Positions 1 to 9,292 of a stretch of 50,696 nucleotides of DNA are shown piece after piece. Positions within the stretch are counted from its first letter, which is position 1. Every line of letters begins with the position of its first letter. The notes beneath the pieces are model-generated. The model did not search any database, had not been told where the DNA came from, and saw only the letters and a program-made list of their open reading frames with translations. The stretch comes from Planctomycetaceae bacterium (GTDB taxonomy: Bacteria > Planctomycetota > Planctomycetia > Pirellulales > Pirellulaceae). The stretch lies in the NCBI GenBank assembly GCA_005778405.1, contig SXOA01000077.1:1-50696 (forward strand), written 5' to 3'. The position numbers and the translations under genes are program-made.

Positions 1-96
1 GAATTCGACGGCCGCCGGTCAAAACGAGTGCTCGTGAAAATCATCGGCGAGTGATTCGCCTGCGCGATTCGTCCTTCGGATTTCGTCATTCCCCCG

Positions 97-1302
97 CTAG
101 TAGTCCCTCACCGCTCCATCCGATAGAGTTGGTGCCGGCCACTTAAAGACGCGATTCGGATCGGCATTGACTTTGGCGAACATCGATTCATCAATCTCCA
201 CACCCAGGCCGGGGCCTTGGGGGAGAGTGGCGTGCCCCGTGTCGTCCACGGTGAAGCTCTTCTTGGCCACGCCGGCAGGCATCAGATGGCCATCGAGGTA
301 CATCTCATGAATCAATAGGAACGGGACGGCGAAGCTGGCGTGGAGGCTGGCGGAAACGCCGAGCTCGCTGCATGTGCAGTGCGGGGCGAGAGGGACAAAG
401 TAGGCTTCGGCCAGCGTGGCGATTTTTTTCATCTGCGTGATGCCGCCGGTGTGGGCACAATCCGGCTGGAGGATGTCGATGCACCGCTCGTGCAAGTACG
501 GCAGCATCCCCCAGATCGTCCGGTCCCGCTCGCCGGTCGCCAGCGGAATTTTGATGTGCTGCTTGAGCCGCTTGAAAACTTCGATGTTGCCGGGGACGGC
601 CGGCTCTTCGAGGAAGAGGATGTTGTAGGGCTCGATGGCGGCGGCGAGCTGGATGAGCATGGCTGGAGGGACGGCACAGTGGGCGTCGAACATGACTGTG
701 CCGTCCTTGCCGACACGCTCGCGGGTCTCCTTGACCGCCTTCACAAGGTTTTCGATATCCTGCGGGTTGCCGGAATAGGGGTGCGGCCCGCCGGTGCCAG
801 TCTTATGGGCCTTCGGCGTGGAATAGACGCGGACCTTGTCGCGTGTCGGCCCACCGAGCAAGCGGTAGACGGGAACGCCCCACGCTTTGCCGGTGATGTC
901 CCACAGGGCCATGTCGATGGCGGAGATGACGTGCGTCATGAACGGGCCGCCGCGCATGTCGCGATGCGAGCGATAAAGCTTCTGCCACAGATGCTCAATC
1001 CGCGTCGGGTTCTCGCCATTGAGCAACTCAAACAACGATTGCGCGAGCTGTACCGCCACGTTGGGTTCGAGCCCCGTCACTTCCCCCCAGCCGACGATTC
1101 CCTTGTTGGTCTCTATTTTGAGATACGCTTTGGTCCCGACTCGATAGCCGCGGAGCGCACTGATTTTGATGTCGGCCCCCTTATCGGCCACATTGGCGGC
1201 TGGGTTGTCCTGGCCGCGAACCGCTTCGTGCAGGAGCGCCGCGCCGGCTGCGATGGCGACGGAGGAAGTAAGGAGATGTCGGCGAGAGAGGGAAGCGGGC
1301 AT
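97..1302 (-). CDS. Tat-exported enolase-superfamily dehydratase (galactonate dehydratase-like)
   Basis: 401 residues. The N-terminus has a twin-arginine signal (SRRHLL at residues 6-11, then a hydrophobic Ala-rich stretch to about 30), so the enzyme is probably exported folded. The rest is a mandelate racemase/muconate lactonizing enzyme fold. Visible catalytic elements are D206 and H208 (FDAHC), E232 in LEEP, E258 in TGERD, D281 in QPDCAHTGG and H308 in APHC. The D-x-H pair at the first metal ligand is as in the galactonate dehydratase subgroup of the enolase superfamily, so dehydration of a sugar acid is the best guess; substrate cannot be told from sequence. The gene stands alone, convergent with nothing at the left edge. 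The start is the ATG giving the complete Tat signal. Confidence 0.85.
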   Translation of the reverse strand: MPASLSRRHLLTSSVAIAAGAALLHEAVRGQDNPAANVADKGADIKISALRGYRVGTKAYLKIETNKGIVGWGEVTGLEPNVAVQLAQSLFELLNGENPTRIEHLWQKLYRSHRDMRGGPFMTHVISAIDMALWDITGKAWGVPVYRLLGGPTRDKVRVYSTPKAHKTGTGGPHPYSGNPQDIENLVKAVKETRERVGKDGTVMFDAHCAVPPAMLIQLAAAIEPYNILFLEEPAVPGNIEVFKRLKQHIKIPLATGERDRTIWGMLPYLHERCIDILQPDCAHTGGITQMKKIATLAEAYFVPLAPHCTCSELGVSASLHASFAVPFLLIHEMYLDGHLMPAGVAKKSFTVDDTGHATLPQGPGLGVEIDESMFAKVNADPNRVFKWPAPTLSDGAVRDY

Positions 1303-1389
1303 GAGGTGGCTCCGAGGTCAATGATGTGGCAAGTACAGCAGCCAAAGTATAAGGGAGGTATAAATCTCGTTGGTGGTGAGGAATAGCGC

Positions 1390-1421
1390 AAAAAAAATCC
1401 CAGCCGTTTCTTGGCTGGGAT
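1390..1421 (-). terminator. Rho-independent terminator of the ferritin-like gene
   Basis: Read on the minus strand this is a perfect 9-bp stem (ATCCCAGCC at 1397-1405 paired with 1413-1421), a 7-base loop and a run of eight T (the A run at 1390-1397). It lies 28 bases past the stop of the ferritin-like gene and is the cleanest intrinsic terminator in the window. Confidence 0.88.
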
Positions 1422-1448
1422 CAAGACACAAAGCATTGCACGAAGCGA

Positions 1449-1901
1449 TTAGCCCACCTTGCTCGCAGTGCTGGATGCCGCCACGGCTCGCGGGTCGCGG
1501 AGGATGCGGGTGAGCTTGTCGACGCCGTCCTGTTCTTCCTCCAGGATGTTTTCGAGGAACACTTCCAGGGCCCGGTCCCCTTCGGCCAGAAGCAAAGCTT
1601 CGTTGTAGAGCTTTACCGCCTTGGACTCGAAATCCATCGCGTGGTTCAAGAGTTCCTGGAGGTCGTCGGTCTGCTTAACGGGGTTCCGCTCGACCGTGGG
1701 GACGCCGCCGAGGGCGACTATTTTCTCGCCAACCAAAGTAGCGTGGCCGAAGGACTCTTTGGCGCTATCGAAAAACATGACCGAATAGACTTCCCGCCAC
1801 AGGCCGGCAACTACAAATCCCGCCTGGGCGTATTGGGCAACCCCGGTCCATTCGTGGCGAAGGCAGTCGTTGAGTTTATCGATGATCTTGCTTTTTTCCA
1901 T
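1449..1901 (-). CDS. Ferritin-like / bacterioferritin-family protein
   Basis: 150 residues, predicted all-helical, the length of a single four-helix bundle. Acidic and His residues fall where a di-iron site is expected: E17 (RHEWTG), E49 with H53 (KESFGHA), E92 (DFES) and the E121-E123/D125 cluster (EEEQDGVD). The fourth-helix ligand that is His in classical bacterioferritin (EExH) is Asp here, and the helix-2 pair is spaced one residue wider, so the iron site may be altered. The family stores or detoxifies iron; the ferroxidase role here is inferred. It is divergent from the Rrf2 gene across a 440-base gap and ends in a strong terminator. A Dps-like or DUF2383-type protein is the main alternative. 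Confidence 0.75.
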   Translation of the reverse strand: MEKSKIIDKLNDCLRHEWTGVAQYAQAGFVVAGLWREVYSVMFFDSAKESFGHATLVGEKIVALGGVPTVERNPVKQTDDLQELLNHAMDFESKAVKLYNEALLLAEGDRALEVFLENILEEEQDGVDKLTRILRDPRAVAASSTASKVG

Positions 1902-2171
1902 GTTTCAGGTCCTTTACGAGAGAATTGGCGTGTTCATCGAAATCATAGGGAGGCATCGGAGTCTCGTCCAGAGCGCACTAACTCTTTTTGGGCAAATAGT
2001 TTGCGTCGATTCTTAGCGATACAAAGTCTCAGGGAAATCGACCTGCGCCTGGGTCATCCCCTGAGAGCCGGTATCAAGTGAGCCGGCTCTGTTATGGGCG
2101 TTTCATGAGGCGGAGTTTCCTGGAGTGGGGACAAAAAACATGACAAATCCCCTGATTCTCACGTGATTTGG

Positions 2172-2199
2172 TTGACAATTCGGCCGTCGTCGTTAAACT
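2172..2199 (+). promoter_or_regulatory. Sigma-70-like promoter for the Rrf2-phosphatase pair
   Basis: TTGACA at 2172-2177, a 16-base spacer and TAAACT at 2194-2199, about 140 bases before the Rrf2 start. The 1902-2340 gap also holds a hairpin (AGAGCCGG at 2064-2071 pairing with 2083-2090) with no T run; nothing else was recognised there. The promoter is called by eye from consensus. Confidence 0.5.
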
Positions 2200-2352
2200 C
2201 TGGTGCGGACCATGTTAAGAAACATGAACGTCCGTGGATGGATCCGGGCGGGCCGCCAACATGGCACCCCCAACCGGAGTTTCACCCCTTGAGGGACGCG
2301 CTCCTGTATTTACCAGGCTGTAGCGACCTTCGCAGCCACGATGGACTGCCCT

Positions 2353-2769
2353 ATGAAACTCTCTCGCACTGTCGCTTACGCTGTTCGGGCCACGTTGCAA
2401 CTGGCCCAGTTGGAAGCCGAAGGACCGGTTCCGTGCAGCAAGTTGGCCAACGAAGGAAAAATGCCGGAACGGTTCCTGTTGCAGATTCTGCGGAATCTGG
2501 TCACGCACGGAATCTTGCGGTCCACCCGCGGAGTCGACGGCGGCTATGCCTTGACCAAACCACCGAACCAGATTTCTCTGTTGGAAGTCATTGAAGCGAT
2601 TGAAGGCCCCTACGACAGCAGCCTGGAAATGGGAGAAGGGCTCAGTCTCGATTCTCAGAACAAACTCCAGAAGGCACTGGAAGATGTGACCGGCTCCACG
2701 CGCCGCCAGCTCGAGGCGATCAAGCTTTCGCAATTGCTGAAGCCGCCGGCGCTGCACGACCGCCCATGA
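2353..2769 (+). CDS. Rrf2-family transcriptional regulator
   Basis: About 138 residues from the ATG at 2353, which begins MKLSRTVAYAV in the typical Rrf2 style; an in-frame ATG at 2341 adds four residues (MDCP) and is the alternative. The winged-helix part includes the family pattern of MPERFLLQILRNL and GILRSTRGVDGGYAL. IscR-type members bind an Fe-S cluster with three cysteines near residue 100; none are present here, so this member probably senses something else or acts without a cluster. The last codons overlap the start of the phosphatase gene (ATGA at 2766-2769), so the two are translationally coupled. Autoregulation from the 2172 promoter is possible but not shown. Confidence 0.85.
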   Translation: MKLSRTVAYAVRATLQLAQLEAEGPVPCSKLANEGKMPERFLLQILRNLVTHGILRSTRGVDGGYALTKPPNQISLLEVIEAIEGPYDSSLEMGEGLSLDSQNKLQKALEDVTGSTRRQLEAIKLSQLLKPPALHDRP

Positions 2770-3608
2770 TGACCGCGGCACTCCCTCCCGGCGTTTCGGC
2801 CCAAGACTTGGCGCTGCGATTGGAATTGGCACTGACCGCGGGCAAAGAAGCGGGCCGCCAGACGCTGCGGTATTTTCAGCAAGACAATTACTCTGTCCAG
2901 CGGAAGGCCGACGAATCCCCCGTCACCATTGCCGACCGTTCCACCGAAGAATTGCTTCGCAGCCACATTGCCGCCACTTTTCCCACGGACGCCATCATCG
3001 GCGAGGAGCTCGGCCGCTCCGCGGGCACTTCCGGCTTCACGTGGATTCTCGATCCGATTGACGGAACCAAGAGTTTCATCAGCGGCGTGCCCCTCTATGG
3101 AACAATGGTAGGCATCGAGCACTCCGGGCGAAGCCTGGTTGGCTTTGTCTACATGCCTGGATTGGATGAAGGAGTCTACGCGTCAACCGGCAGCGGAGCC
3201 TGGCACTTTCGCGGCAACCAGCCGCCGCAGCCGGCCCGAGTTTCCCAGCGGAGGCTCAACGAAGGACTGTTTGTCACTTCGCAATTGGACTCGTACGCGA
3301 AGCGCGGTGCAATGGATGTATTTCATCGCCTGGAAAAAGCCGCCTACGTTACGCGGACTTGGGGAGACTGCTACGGCTATCTGCTTGTCGCGACGGGGCG
3401 CGCCGAGCTGATGGTGGACCCGATTCTGAACGTCTGGGACGCCGCCGCCGTGCAGCCGATCGTGGAAGAAGCGGGTGGGACGTTCACCGATTGGCAAGGA
3501 AACCCCACGATTCACGCCGGCGAAGCGCTGGCGACGAATGGCCTGGTGCTGGCGGAAGTGCTGGGGATCACGAAGAAGTGCGAGCCAAGCAGCTCGTTCA
3601 CTCCGTGA
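2766..3608 (+). CDS. Inositol-monophosphatase family phosphatase (HisN-type)
   Basis: 280 residues, normal family length. Mg-dependent phosphatase motifs are complete: E80-E81 (IIGEELG), D96-P-I-D99-G-T (WILDPIDGTKSF) and the C-terminal WDAAAVQPIVEEAGG. The spacing and the GTMVGI segment favour histidinol-phosphate phosphatase (HisN) or a broad inositol-1-monophosphatase/3'-phosphoadenosine phosphatase over a fructose bisphosphatase. The substrate is not certain because no other his genes are nearby. The start ATG overlaps the stop of the Rrf2 gene, so expression is tied to that regulator. It converges on nadC with only 33 bases between the stops. Confidence 0.82.
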   Translation: MMTAALPPGVSAQDLALRLELALTAGKEAGRQTLRYFQQDNYSVQRKADESPVTIADRSTEELLRSHIAATFPTDAIIGEELGRSAGTSGFTWILDPIDGTKSFISGVPLYGTMVGIEHSGRSLVGFVYMPGLDEGVYASTGSGAWHFRGNQPPQPARVSQRRLNEGLFVTSQLDSYAKRGAMDVFHRLEKAAYVTRTWGDCYGYLLVATGRAELMVDPILNVWDAAAVQPIVEEAGGTFTDWQGNPTIHAGEALATNGLVLAEVLGITKKCEPSSSFTP

Positions 3609-3641
3609 GCGTGACATTTTTGCTTACCGAGTAAGCTGCTT

Positions 3642-4574
3642 CTAGATCTCCCAGTCAAGCGCCACATCCAAACACACCGCCGAATGGGTCAGCGCTCCGA
3701 CGCTGATTCGGTCAACGCCAGTCTCGGCGATGGCGCGGACCGTTTCCAGATTCACGCCGCCGCTGGCTTCCAGTTCGATTGGCAAGGTTGAGAGATTCCG
3801 ACGAAAGACGGCTTCGCGGAGTTGCTTGGGTTTCATGTTGTCGAGCAGGATGATGTCGGGCGCGGTGGGAAGAACGGCGTCGAGCTGGATGAGCGTATCG
3901 ACTTCCACTTCCAACATCATCGCGGCCATCCGCGGGTCGCCGGCAAAATGCTCGGCGAGGAATTGCCGGGCCAGCAGCACGGCTTCGGCTGGCTTGTAGC
4001 GGGGGCCCTTGATCCGTTGACGGCCGAGCGCCAGGTGGTTGTCCTTGATGAGGATGCCGTCATACAGGCCGCCGCGGTGGTTGTTTCCGCCGCCGCAGCG
4101 AACCGCGTATTTCTCAAGCCGCCGCCAGCCGGGAGTGGTCTTGCGGGTGTCGTAGATGCGGGCGGAAGTGCCGGCGATGGCTGAGACGTACTGACGCGTT
4201 AGCGTCGCTATTCCCGAGAGCCGTCCGATAAAATTGAGCAGGATTCGCTCGGCAGTCAGCAAGTCCCGGGCAGATCCGGCAATGCGAGCGGCGAAATCCC
4301 CTTCTTTCAACTCGTCTCCGTCCTTTGCCAGGGGATGCCACTCCGCCTGAGCGGACATTTCGTGCAGCGTGGTCCTGGCCGCCTCCAGCCCACAGATGAC
4401 TCCCTGTTTGCGAACCACCACATGGGCAGCTGCGGTTGCGTCGGCGGGCGCTAGTGCCAGCGTGGTCCAGTCGTGCCCGCGGTCCAGATCTTCGGCCACC
4501 GCCAGGCGCACCAGCCGGCGGCAGTCCTCTTCCACCTGAGGTGACCATTCAAACTGGGTGTACTCTTTTCGCAT
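3642..4574 (-). CDS. nadC: Nicotinate-nucleotide pyrophosphorylase (carboxylating)
   Basis: 310 residues, slightly longer than the usual 280-290. It makes nicotinate mononucleotide, CO2 and diphosphate from quinolinate and PRPP in cytosolic de novo NAD synthesis. Family blocks are all present: DTRKTTPGWRRLEKYAV, GGGNNHRGGLYDGILIKDNH, LEVEVDTL, IILLDNM, IELEASGGVNLETV and TGVDRISVGALTHS. Quinolinate-binding Arg, His and Lys residues lie in these blocks. No nadA or nadB is in the window. The gene is divergent from the glycosyltransferase gene. Confidence 0.95.
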   Translation of the reverse strand: MRKEYTQFEWSPQVEEDCRRLVRLAVAEDLDRGHDWTTLALAPADATAAAHVVVRKQGVICGLEAARTTLHEMSAQAEWHPLAKDGDELKEGDFAARIAGSARDLLTAERILLNFIGRLSGIATLTRQYVSAIAGTSARIYDTRKTTPGWRRLEKYAVRCGGGNNHRGGLYDGILIKDNHLALGRQRIKGPRYKPAEAVLLARQFLAEHFAGDPRMAAMMLEVEVDTLIQLDAVLPTAPDIILLDNMKPKQLREAVFRRNLSTLPIELEASGGVNLETVRAIAETGVDRISVGALTHSAVCLDVALDWEI

Positions 4575-4698
4575 CGCGGACTAATGGGTGTAAGGGATTG
4601 CACCATCCATGCTAGCAACTATCGATGGTTATGGCGAACCTATTGACCGCAATCGCCGGGCCGGCGTACCATCCCGCGCCGATTTTGCGCGCTACCTT

Positions 4699-6012
4699 AT
4701 GACAACCAATCGATCAACCTGGTGGATGTGGGCGGGAATTCTCGCCTTGGCGCTGGGGGTGCGCGTCGGCTCGGGGATCTGGTGGCAGAGCCGGCTGCCC
4801 GCCGAAACCCGGTTTCGCTTTGGCGACAGCGAGTCCTACTGGGACATGGGAAAGGGACTGGCACAGGGAAAACCCCTTCAATACGGCAAGGTTCGCAACT
4901 TTCGCATTTTTCGTACGCCCGGCTATCCATTCTTGCTCGCGGGGCTCTTCAAAATCTGCGGCGACGGACGGGATGCAGCCCATGAGCCGAATGTGCTGTG
5001 CGGTCGGTTGCTGAGCGCCCTTTTGGGGACGATCGCGGTGGGAGGCGTTGGCATACTGGGGTACTTGCTCTTTGGTGCCAGAACAGCCGCTGTCGCAGGC
5101 GTCGTGGTTTCGCTCTATCCAGAGGCCATCGCGCTTTCCACTTTTGTGCTCAGCGAAGCTCCCTTCTGCCCGCTGATGGTGTTGCACTTGGTGGCCTGGA
5201 CGCTTGCCTGGCAAGCGCCGGATGCAAAGCAACGCACTTCTTGGAGCATTGCCGCTGGAGTCGCTGCTGGACTGGCGACGTTGATGCGGCCGAGTTGGCT
5301 TCTGTTTCTGCCGTTCGCGGTTCCGCTGGGACTGGTCTTCTATCGCGAGCGGCCCAAGCAGCTCATGATTGCGGCAGTCATGCTCGGCGGACTCTGCGTC
5401 ACCATGCTCCCTTGGTGGATTCGCAACTATCAAATCGCCGGCCGCTTTGTGCCAACGACTTTGCAAGTCGGCGCGAGCCTGTACGATGGCATCGGCCCGC
5501 AGGCCACCGGCACCAGCGAAATGAGCTTTGTTCTTCCCTTTGTGCGGGAACAGGTCGCGGCGGATGAAGCCGCGACGAATGCCGGCGAGCCGCTGGTCGG
5601 CATCTTTGAAGATCGTTTGGATCGCCGGATGCACGTCGCCTCGGTCGCCTGGGCCAAGCAGAATCCAAGCCGAGTAGTGGAGTTGGCGGGAATCAAGTTC
5701 CTGCGGATGTGGAGCCCGCTCCCCAATACGGCGGAGTTTCAAAGCACGGCTCTCCGATTGGCGCTGGCGATTACCTACACGCCCGTGATTCTGCTGGCCC
5801 TCTTGGGACTATGGAAGTTCGCCCGGCGCGGGTGGCCCTATCTGCTCTGTTTTCTCCCTGCCGTTTACTTCACCTGTTTGCACTGCGTCTTTGTCAGCTC
5901 GCTCCGCTATCGTCAGCCAGCGATGCTCGTGCTGATTGTCCTGGCCGCGGGAGTCGTTATGAATTTCGTCCCGGCATTTCGCGAAAAGCCCCTCCGCAAG
6001 TCGACCTCATGA
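4699..6012 (+). CDS. Integral-membrane glycosyltransferase, ArnT/PMT-like (GT39/GT83 type)
   Basis: 437 residues from the ATG at 4699 (MTTNRSTWWMWAG); the frame stays open upstream to 4609 but those residues look non-coding. About ten hydrophobic segments follow. The first periplasmic loop has an acidic motif (GDSESYWDMG) where lipid-phosphate-sugar glycosyltransferases carry their catalytic Asp/Glu, and the conserved RTPGYPFLL turn follows. Such enzymes move a sugar from a polyprenyl-phosphate donor onto lipid or protein outside the membrane. The acceptor is unknown. The last codon overlaps the AsmA-like start (ATGA at 6009-6012), which suggests a shared role at the cell envelope. Confidence 0.75.
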   Translation: MTTNRSTWWMWAGILALALGVRVGSGIWWQSRLPAETRFRFGDSESYWDMGKGLAQGKPLQYGKVRNFRIFRTPGYPFLLAGLFKICGDGRDAAHEPNVLCGRLLSALLGTIAVGGVGILGYLLFGARTAAVAGVVVSLYPEAIALSTFVLSEAPFCPLMVLHLVAWTLAWQAPDAKQRTSWSIAAGVAAGLATLMRPSWLLFLPFAVPLGLVFYRERPKQLMIAAVMLGGLCVTMLPWWIRNYQIAGRFVPTTLQVGASLYDGIGPQATGTSEMSFVLPFVREQVAADEAATNAGEPLVGIFEDRLDRRMHVASVAWAKQNPSRVVELAGIKFLRMWSPLPNTAEFQSTALRLALAITYTPVILLALLGLWKFARRGWPYLLCFLPAVYFTCLHCVFVSSLRYRQPAMLVLIVLAAGVVMNFVPAFREKPLRKSTS

Positions 6013-9000
6013 CTCCGATCAAACCGAGCCTGGCTGTCCGTCTGCAGCGCGCCGTCACGCGTCTGGCGACGCTTGCGCTGCTGGTGGCGGCCGGGATCAT
6101 CGCGGCCAAGTATGTCATCTCCGAGCGGCTGGATGAGGGAATTCGCGCCCGCGTGGAAACGGAGTTGCGGAAGAACTATCCGAATCTCGACGTGCGCGTT
6201 AAATCCGCTCGCCGCGTGCAAGGGAAAGGGATCGAAATCCGTGGTCTCACCATCGCTCAGCCGGCAGCCCAAGGAGGGCAGATGCTGCTGCAGGTGAGCG
6301 AAGTGCTGGCGGAATGCGACACCGGCTTTCCCGATTTCGTGGCCAAGGATCCCCAGTTCCGGCGGTTCCAAATCCGTGGGATGAAGGTGCGGGCCGAGCG
6401 GACCGCCAGTGGAAGCTGGAACCTGCGCGATCTCCTGCCGCTTCCTCAGCGGGATGGTCCCTCTCCGCCCGCCGTGATCCAGGGGGCGACCCTGGAGCTC
6501 ATCGACGCGCATGCCGGCGGCAGTGGAAACTATGTCCTGCGCGACATCGAATTGTCGGTCAATCCGCAGTCGCGGCTCAAAGCGGACGGGGATCCGCTGC
6601 TCCGCATCAAGGGCTCGCTCGGCGGCGACCATCTGGAGCGGATTGAAATCGACGCCCTGCTGGACCCGGTGAACGGCCAGTGGGATCTGAAAGGCAGAGT
6701 AGAGGGGCTGGAATTCAATCCCCGCATGCGGGCCGCGCTCCCGCGCGAGCTCAGCGCACTTCTGCAGCCGTTGGCTTCGGTGCGAGGGCGAACGCAGTTT
6801 GGCTTTCACGTGAGTCGCGGCGCGAGCAGCAAGAATGCCAAGGTGCCACCCGAGGTTCAATTCTCAATCGACGGCCAGATTGCCGAAGGGCGCATCGACG
6901 ACTCTCGCTTGCCCGACCCCCTGACCGACGTCGCCGCATCCATCCACTGCGACAACCGGGTGATTCGGATTAAAGATCTCTCGGCTCGCTGCGGACAGAC
7001 CATCGTCGAGAACCTCTCCGCCGAGCTGCGCGGTTATGGGCCCAACAGCCCGGTGAGCATCCGCATGATTGCCAAGAACATCGACCTCAGCCGCGTCCCC
7101 ATCGCTTCCTTGCCGGCCGCAGCGCGCGAGGCTTGGGGAAAATTCTCGCCGCGGGGCAGGATCAACCTCTCCGGAACCATTGCGTTTGACGGCCGCGACT
7201 GGCATCCGGCGCTGGAAGCAGAATGTCTGGACCTGTCGCTGCTCTACAGTCACTTTCCTTACCGCGTGGGCGAGGGAAGGGGAATAATCAAGCTAGCCCA
7301 AAATCGCCTTACTGCCGACCTCCGCCTGGTGGGAGGTAGCCAAAAGCTGTACTGCACTGCCGACATCTTCAATCCCGGCGATGACTATCTGGGCTGGCTG
7401 GAACTCAAATCCGCCGGGCCAATGATACTGGAAGAGGGAGTCATTGCCGCCCTGGAAGAAAAGTCCCAGAGCATCGTGCGAGACTTCAATCCTCGCGGGC
7501 ACATCTCCTTTGCCGGCCGCGTCGAGAGGCGGCTCGAACAGGGAACGGCCCCGCCGCGCACCGTCGAGCATCGGCAGTTGACGGTGCAGCTTCACGACAT
7601 GGCGGTTCAGCATGAGAGATTTGCGTATCCCATTGAGAGAGTGAGCGGCAAACTAGAGTACCTTGACGGTGATTGGACATTCCAGGAGCTTGCCGGGCAC
7701 AACGATAGCGCCACCATTACCGGCAGTGGTTATTGGGTTTCCCAGGCTCGCGACGGCAATCAATTGGCGCTCGAGTTTCGAGCTAGCGACGTGGCTTTGG
7801 AGGAGGAATTGCGGCTGGCCCTATCGACCGAAGTACAAACCTTGTGGACCAACCTGCGGCCGCGAGGAACTGTGGACCAGCTTCGTGTGGGAATGAAGTT
7901 CAATCCATCCACGGCTAAGCTTGGCTTGGAGCTGGATGCCCACAAGCGCCGCGGCGCGCCGGGCGGTCCGGTTTCCATCGAGCCTGCCTGGTTTCGCTAT
8001 CGGCTCGAGGACCTGAGCGGAGACATTTACTATCGCGACGGCGTCGTCACGCTGGAGAATATCGAGGGCGTCCATGGCAAGACCAAGATTGCCGCTGCGG
8101 GGCTTTGTCGCATGGCCAAAAACTCGGCCAACCTGCAGCTCAAGAATCTCTCCGTGGACCGCATTGAGTTTGACCAGGAACTGTTGTCCGCGCTTCCGCA
8201 GTCCCTCGGCAGTGCGCTGGCCAGGCTCAGTCCGGCGGGAACCATCAATATGGACGGCAATCTCAGTTTCGCATTGCCGAGTGGTGCCGGGGTCGGTCCG
8301 CAACTTGACTGGAATCTGCGATTTGCATTCTCGGGAGGAAGCCTGCAAGCCGGCCTGAAGGTAGAGCACCTCGATGGCGAGGTCCGTTTCGTCGGTCACA
8401 GCGACAGCCGCAATCTGCTTTGCCGGGGGGAGCTGGATATTGCCTCGGCCATGCTGAACGACATCCAGGTCACCAGCATCAAGGGTCCGCTGCTGATTGA
8501 TTCCGAGCAGCTCCTGGCCGGCATGTGGGCGGAAAGAAACCTGCGCAACAAGGCACCGCGATTCATCACGGCCCGACTATTCGGGGACGGTGAGCTCTTC
8601 CTCGACGGCCAACTGAAATTCAGCCCGGCCGGCGACTTTCAAATTCAAACCAGCATGGACCACGCCGACCTGGCCACCATCGTTGCGGACCTGCAACCGG
8701 GCGTGCGAGGAGTCACGGGAAAGGTCTTTGGTGCGGTCAACCTCGCGGGCACGACCGAAGGAGTCCACACCTGGCACGGCGATGGCCAGGTCAAGCTTAC
8801 GGATGCCTATCTCTATGAGCTGCCGACGATGGTTTCCGTGCTGCAAGTTCTCAGCATCCAGCGGCCGGACCGCAATGCGTTCTCCGAAAGTAACATGGAA
8901 TTCAAAATCGAAGGGGACGATTTGGAATTCACGCATCTCGACCTTAACGGCGGCGTCATCAGCCTGAAAGGGAAAGGGCGACTGACCGGTCGCCGCGATC

Positions 9001-9278
9001 TGGACCTGAAGTTCTACACCCAGATTGGCCGGGACGAGTTTCAGATTTTTCGGCCACTAGTCGGCGACATGAACCGGCAGTTCATGCTGATTGAAGTGAC
9101 CGGCCCGCTGGAACATCCAATCTCGCGCAAGACCGCGTTCCCCAGGCTTAACGAAAACCTGCAACAGATTTTCCCCGAGTTGGCCCAAGGGGATCGACTC
9201 GTCCCTTCTCCCCGCAGCATCCTTTCCGCGCCGCGCGAGGTGCTGGAACGGAGCGGGCTGCTTCCGAAACGAAATTAG
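6009..9278 (+). CDS. Large AsmA-like (DUF3971/TamB-superfamily) envelope protein
   Basis: 1089 residues. The start at 6009 (MTPIKPSLAVRL) is set by the ATGA overlap with the glycosyltransferase; the frame is open further upstream only inside that gene. One transmembrane helix at about 18-37 anchors a long periplasmic part of repetitive beta-strand character. The C-terminal region (about 880-1060) matches the AsmA C-terminal style: GVRGVTGKVFGAVNLAGT, a segment on GDGQVKLTDAYLYELP, then ISLKGKGRLTGRRDLDLKF. AsmA-like proteins are thought to bridge the envelope and move phospholipid. The pairing with a glycosyltransferase is suggestive only. Confidence 0.75.
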   Translation: MTPIKPSLAVRLQRAVTRLATLALLVAAGIIAAKYVISERLDEGIRARVETELRKNYPNLDVRVKSARRVQGKGIEIRGLTIAQPAAQGGQMLLQVSEVLAECDTGFPDFVAKDPQFRRFQIRGMKVRAERTASGSWNLRDLLPLPQRDGPSPPAVIQGATLELIDAHAGGSGNYVLRDIELSVNPQSRLKADGDPLLRIKGSLGGDHLERIEIDALLDPVNGQWDLKGRVEGLEFNPRMRAALPRELSALLQPLASVRGRTQFGFHVSRGASSKNAKVPPEVQFSIDGQIAEGRIDDSRLPDPLTDVAASIHCDNRVIRIKDLSARCGQTIVENLSAELRGYGPNSPVSIRMIAKNIDLSRVPIASLPAAAREAWGKFSPRGRINLSGTIAFDGRDWHPALEAECLDLSLLYSHFPYRVGEGRGIIKLAQNRLTADLRLVGGSQKLYCTADIFNPGDDYLGWLELKSAGPMILEEGVIAALEEKSQSIVRDFNPRGHISFAGRVERRLEQGTAPPRTVEHRQLTVQLHDMAVQHERFAYPIERVSGKLEYLDGDWTFQELAGHNDSATITGSGYWVSQARDGNQLALEFRASDVALEEELRLALSTEVQTLWTNLRPRGTVDQLRVGMKFNPSTAKLGLELDAHKRRGAPGGPVSIEPAWFRYRLEDLSGDIYYRDGVVTLENIEGVHGKTKIAAAGLCRMAKNSANLQLKNLSVDRIEFDQELLSALPQSLGSALARLSPAGTINMDGNLSFALPSGAGVGPQLDWNLRFAFSGGSLQAGLKVEHLDGEVRFVGHSDSRNLLCRGELDIASAMLNDIQVTSIKGPLLIDSEQLLAGMWAERNLRNKAPRFITARLFGDGELFLDGQLKFSPAGDFQIQTSMDHADLATIVADLQPGVRGVTGKVFGAVNLAGTTEGVHTWHGDGQVKLTDAYLYELPTMVSVLQVLSIQRPDRNAFSESNMEFKIEGDDLEFTHLDLNGGVISLKGKGRLTGRRDLDLKFYTQIGRDEFQIFRPLVGDMNRQFMLIEVTGPLEHPISRKTAFPRLNENLQQIFPELAQGDRLVPSPRSILSAPREVLERSGLLPKRN

Positions 9279-9292
9279 CTGCGAGGTGTGCG

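Noticed and set aside
340..1386. Open frame of 348 codons opposite the enolase-superfamily gene
   Set aside because: Antisense to a gene with full catalytic motifs and Tat signal.
5709..6008. Extended N-terminus of the AsmA-like protein
   Set aside because: It overlaps the glycosyltransferase in another frame; the ATGA overlap at 6009 gives the natural start and membrane helix.
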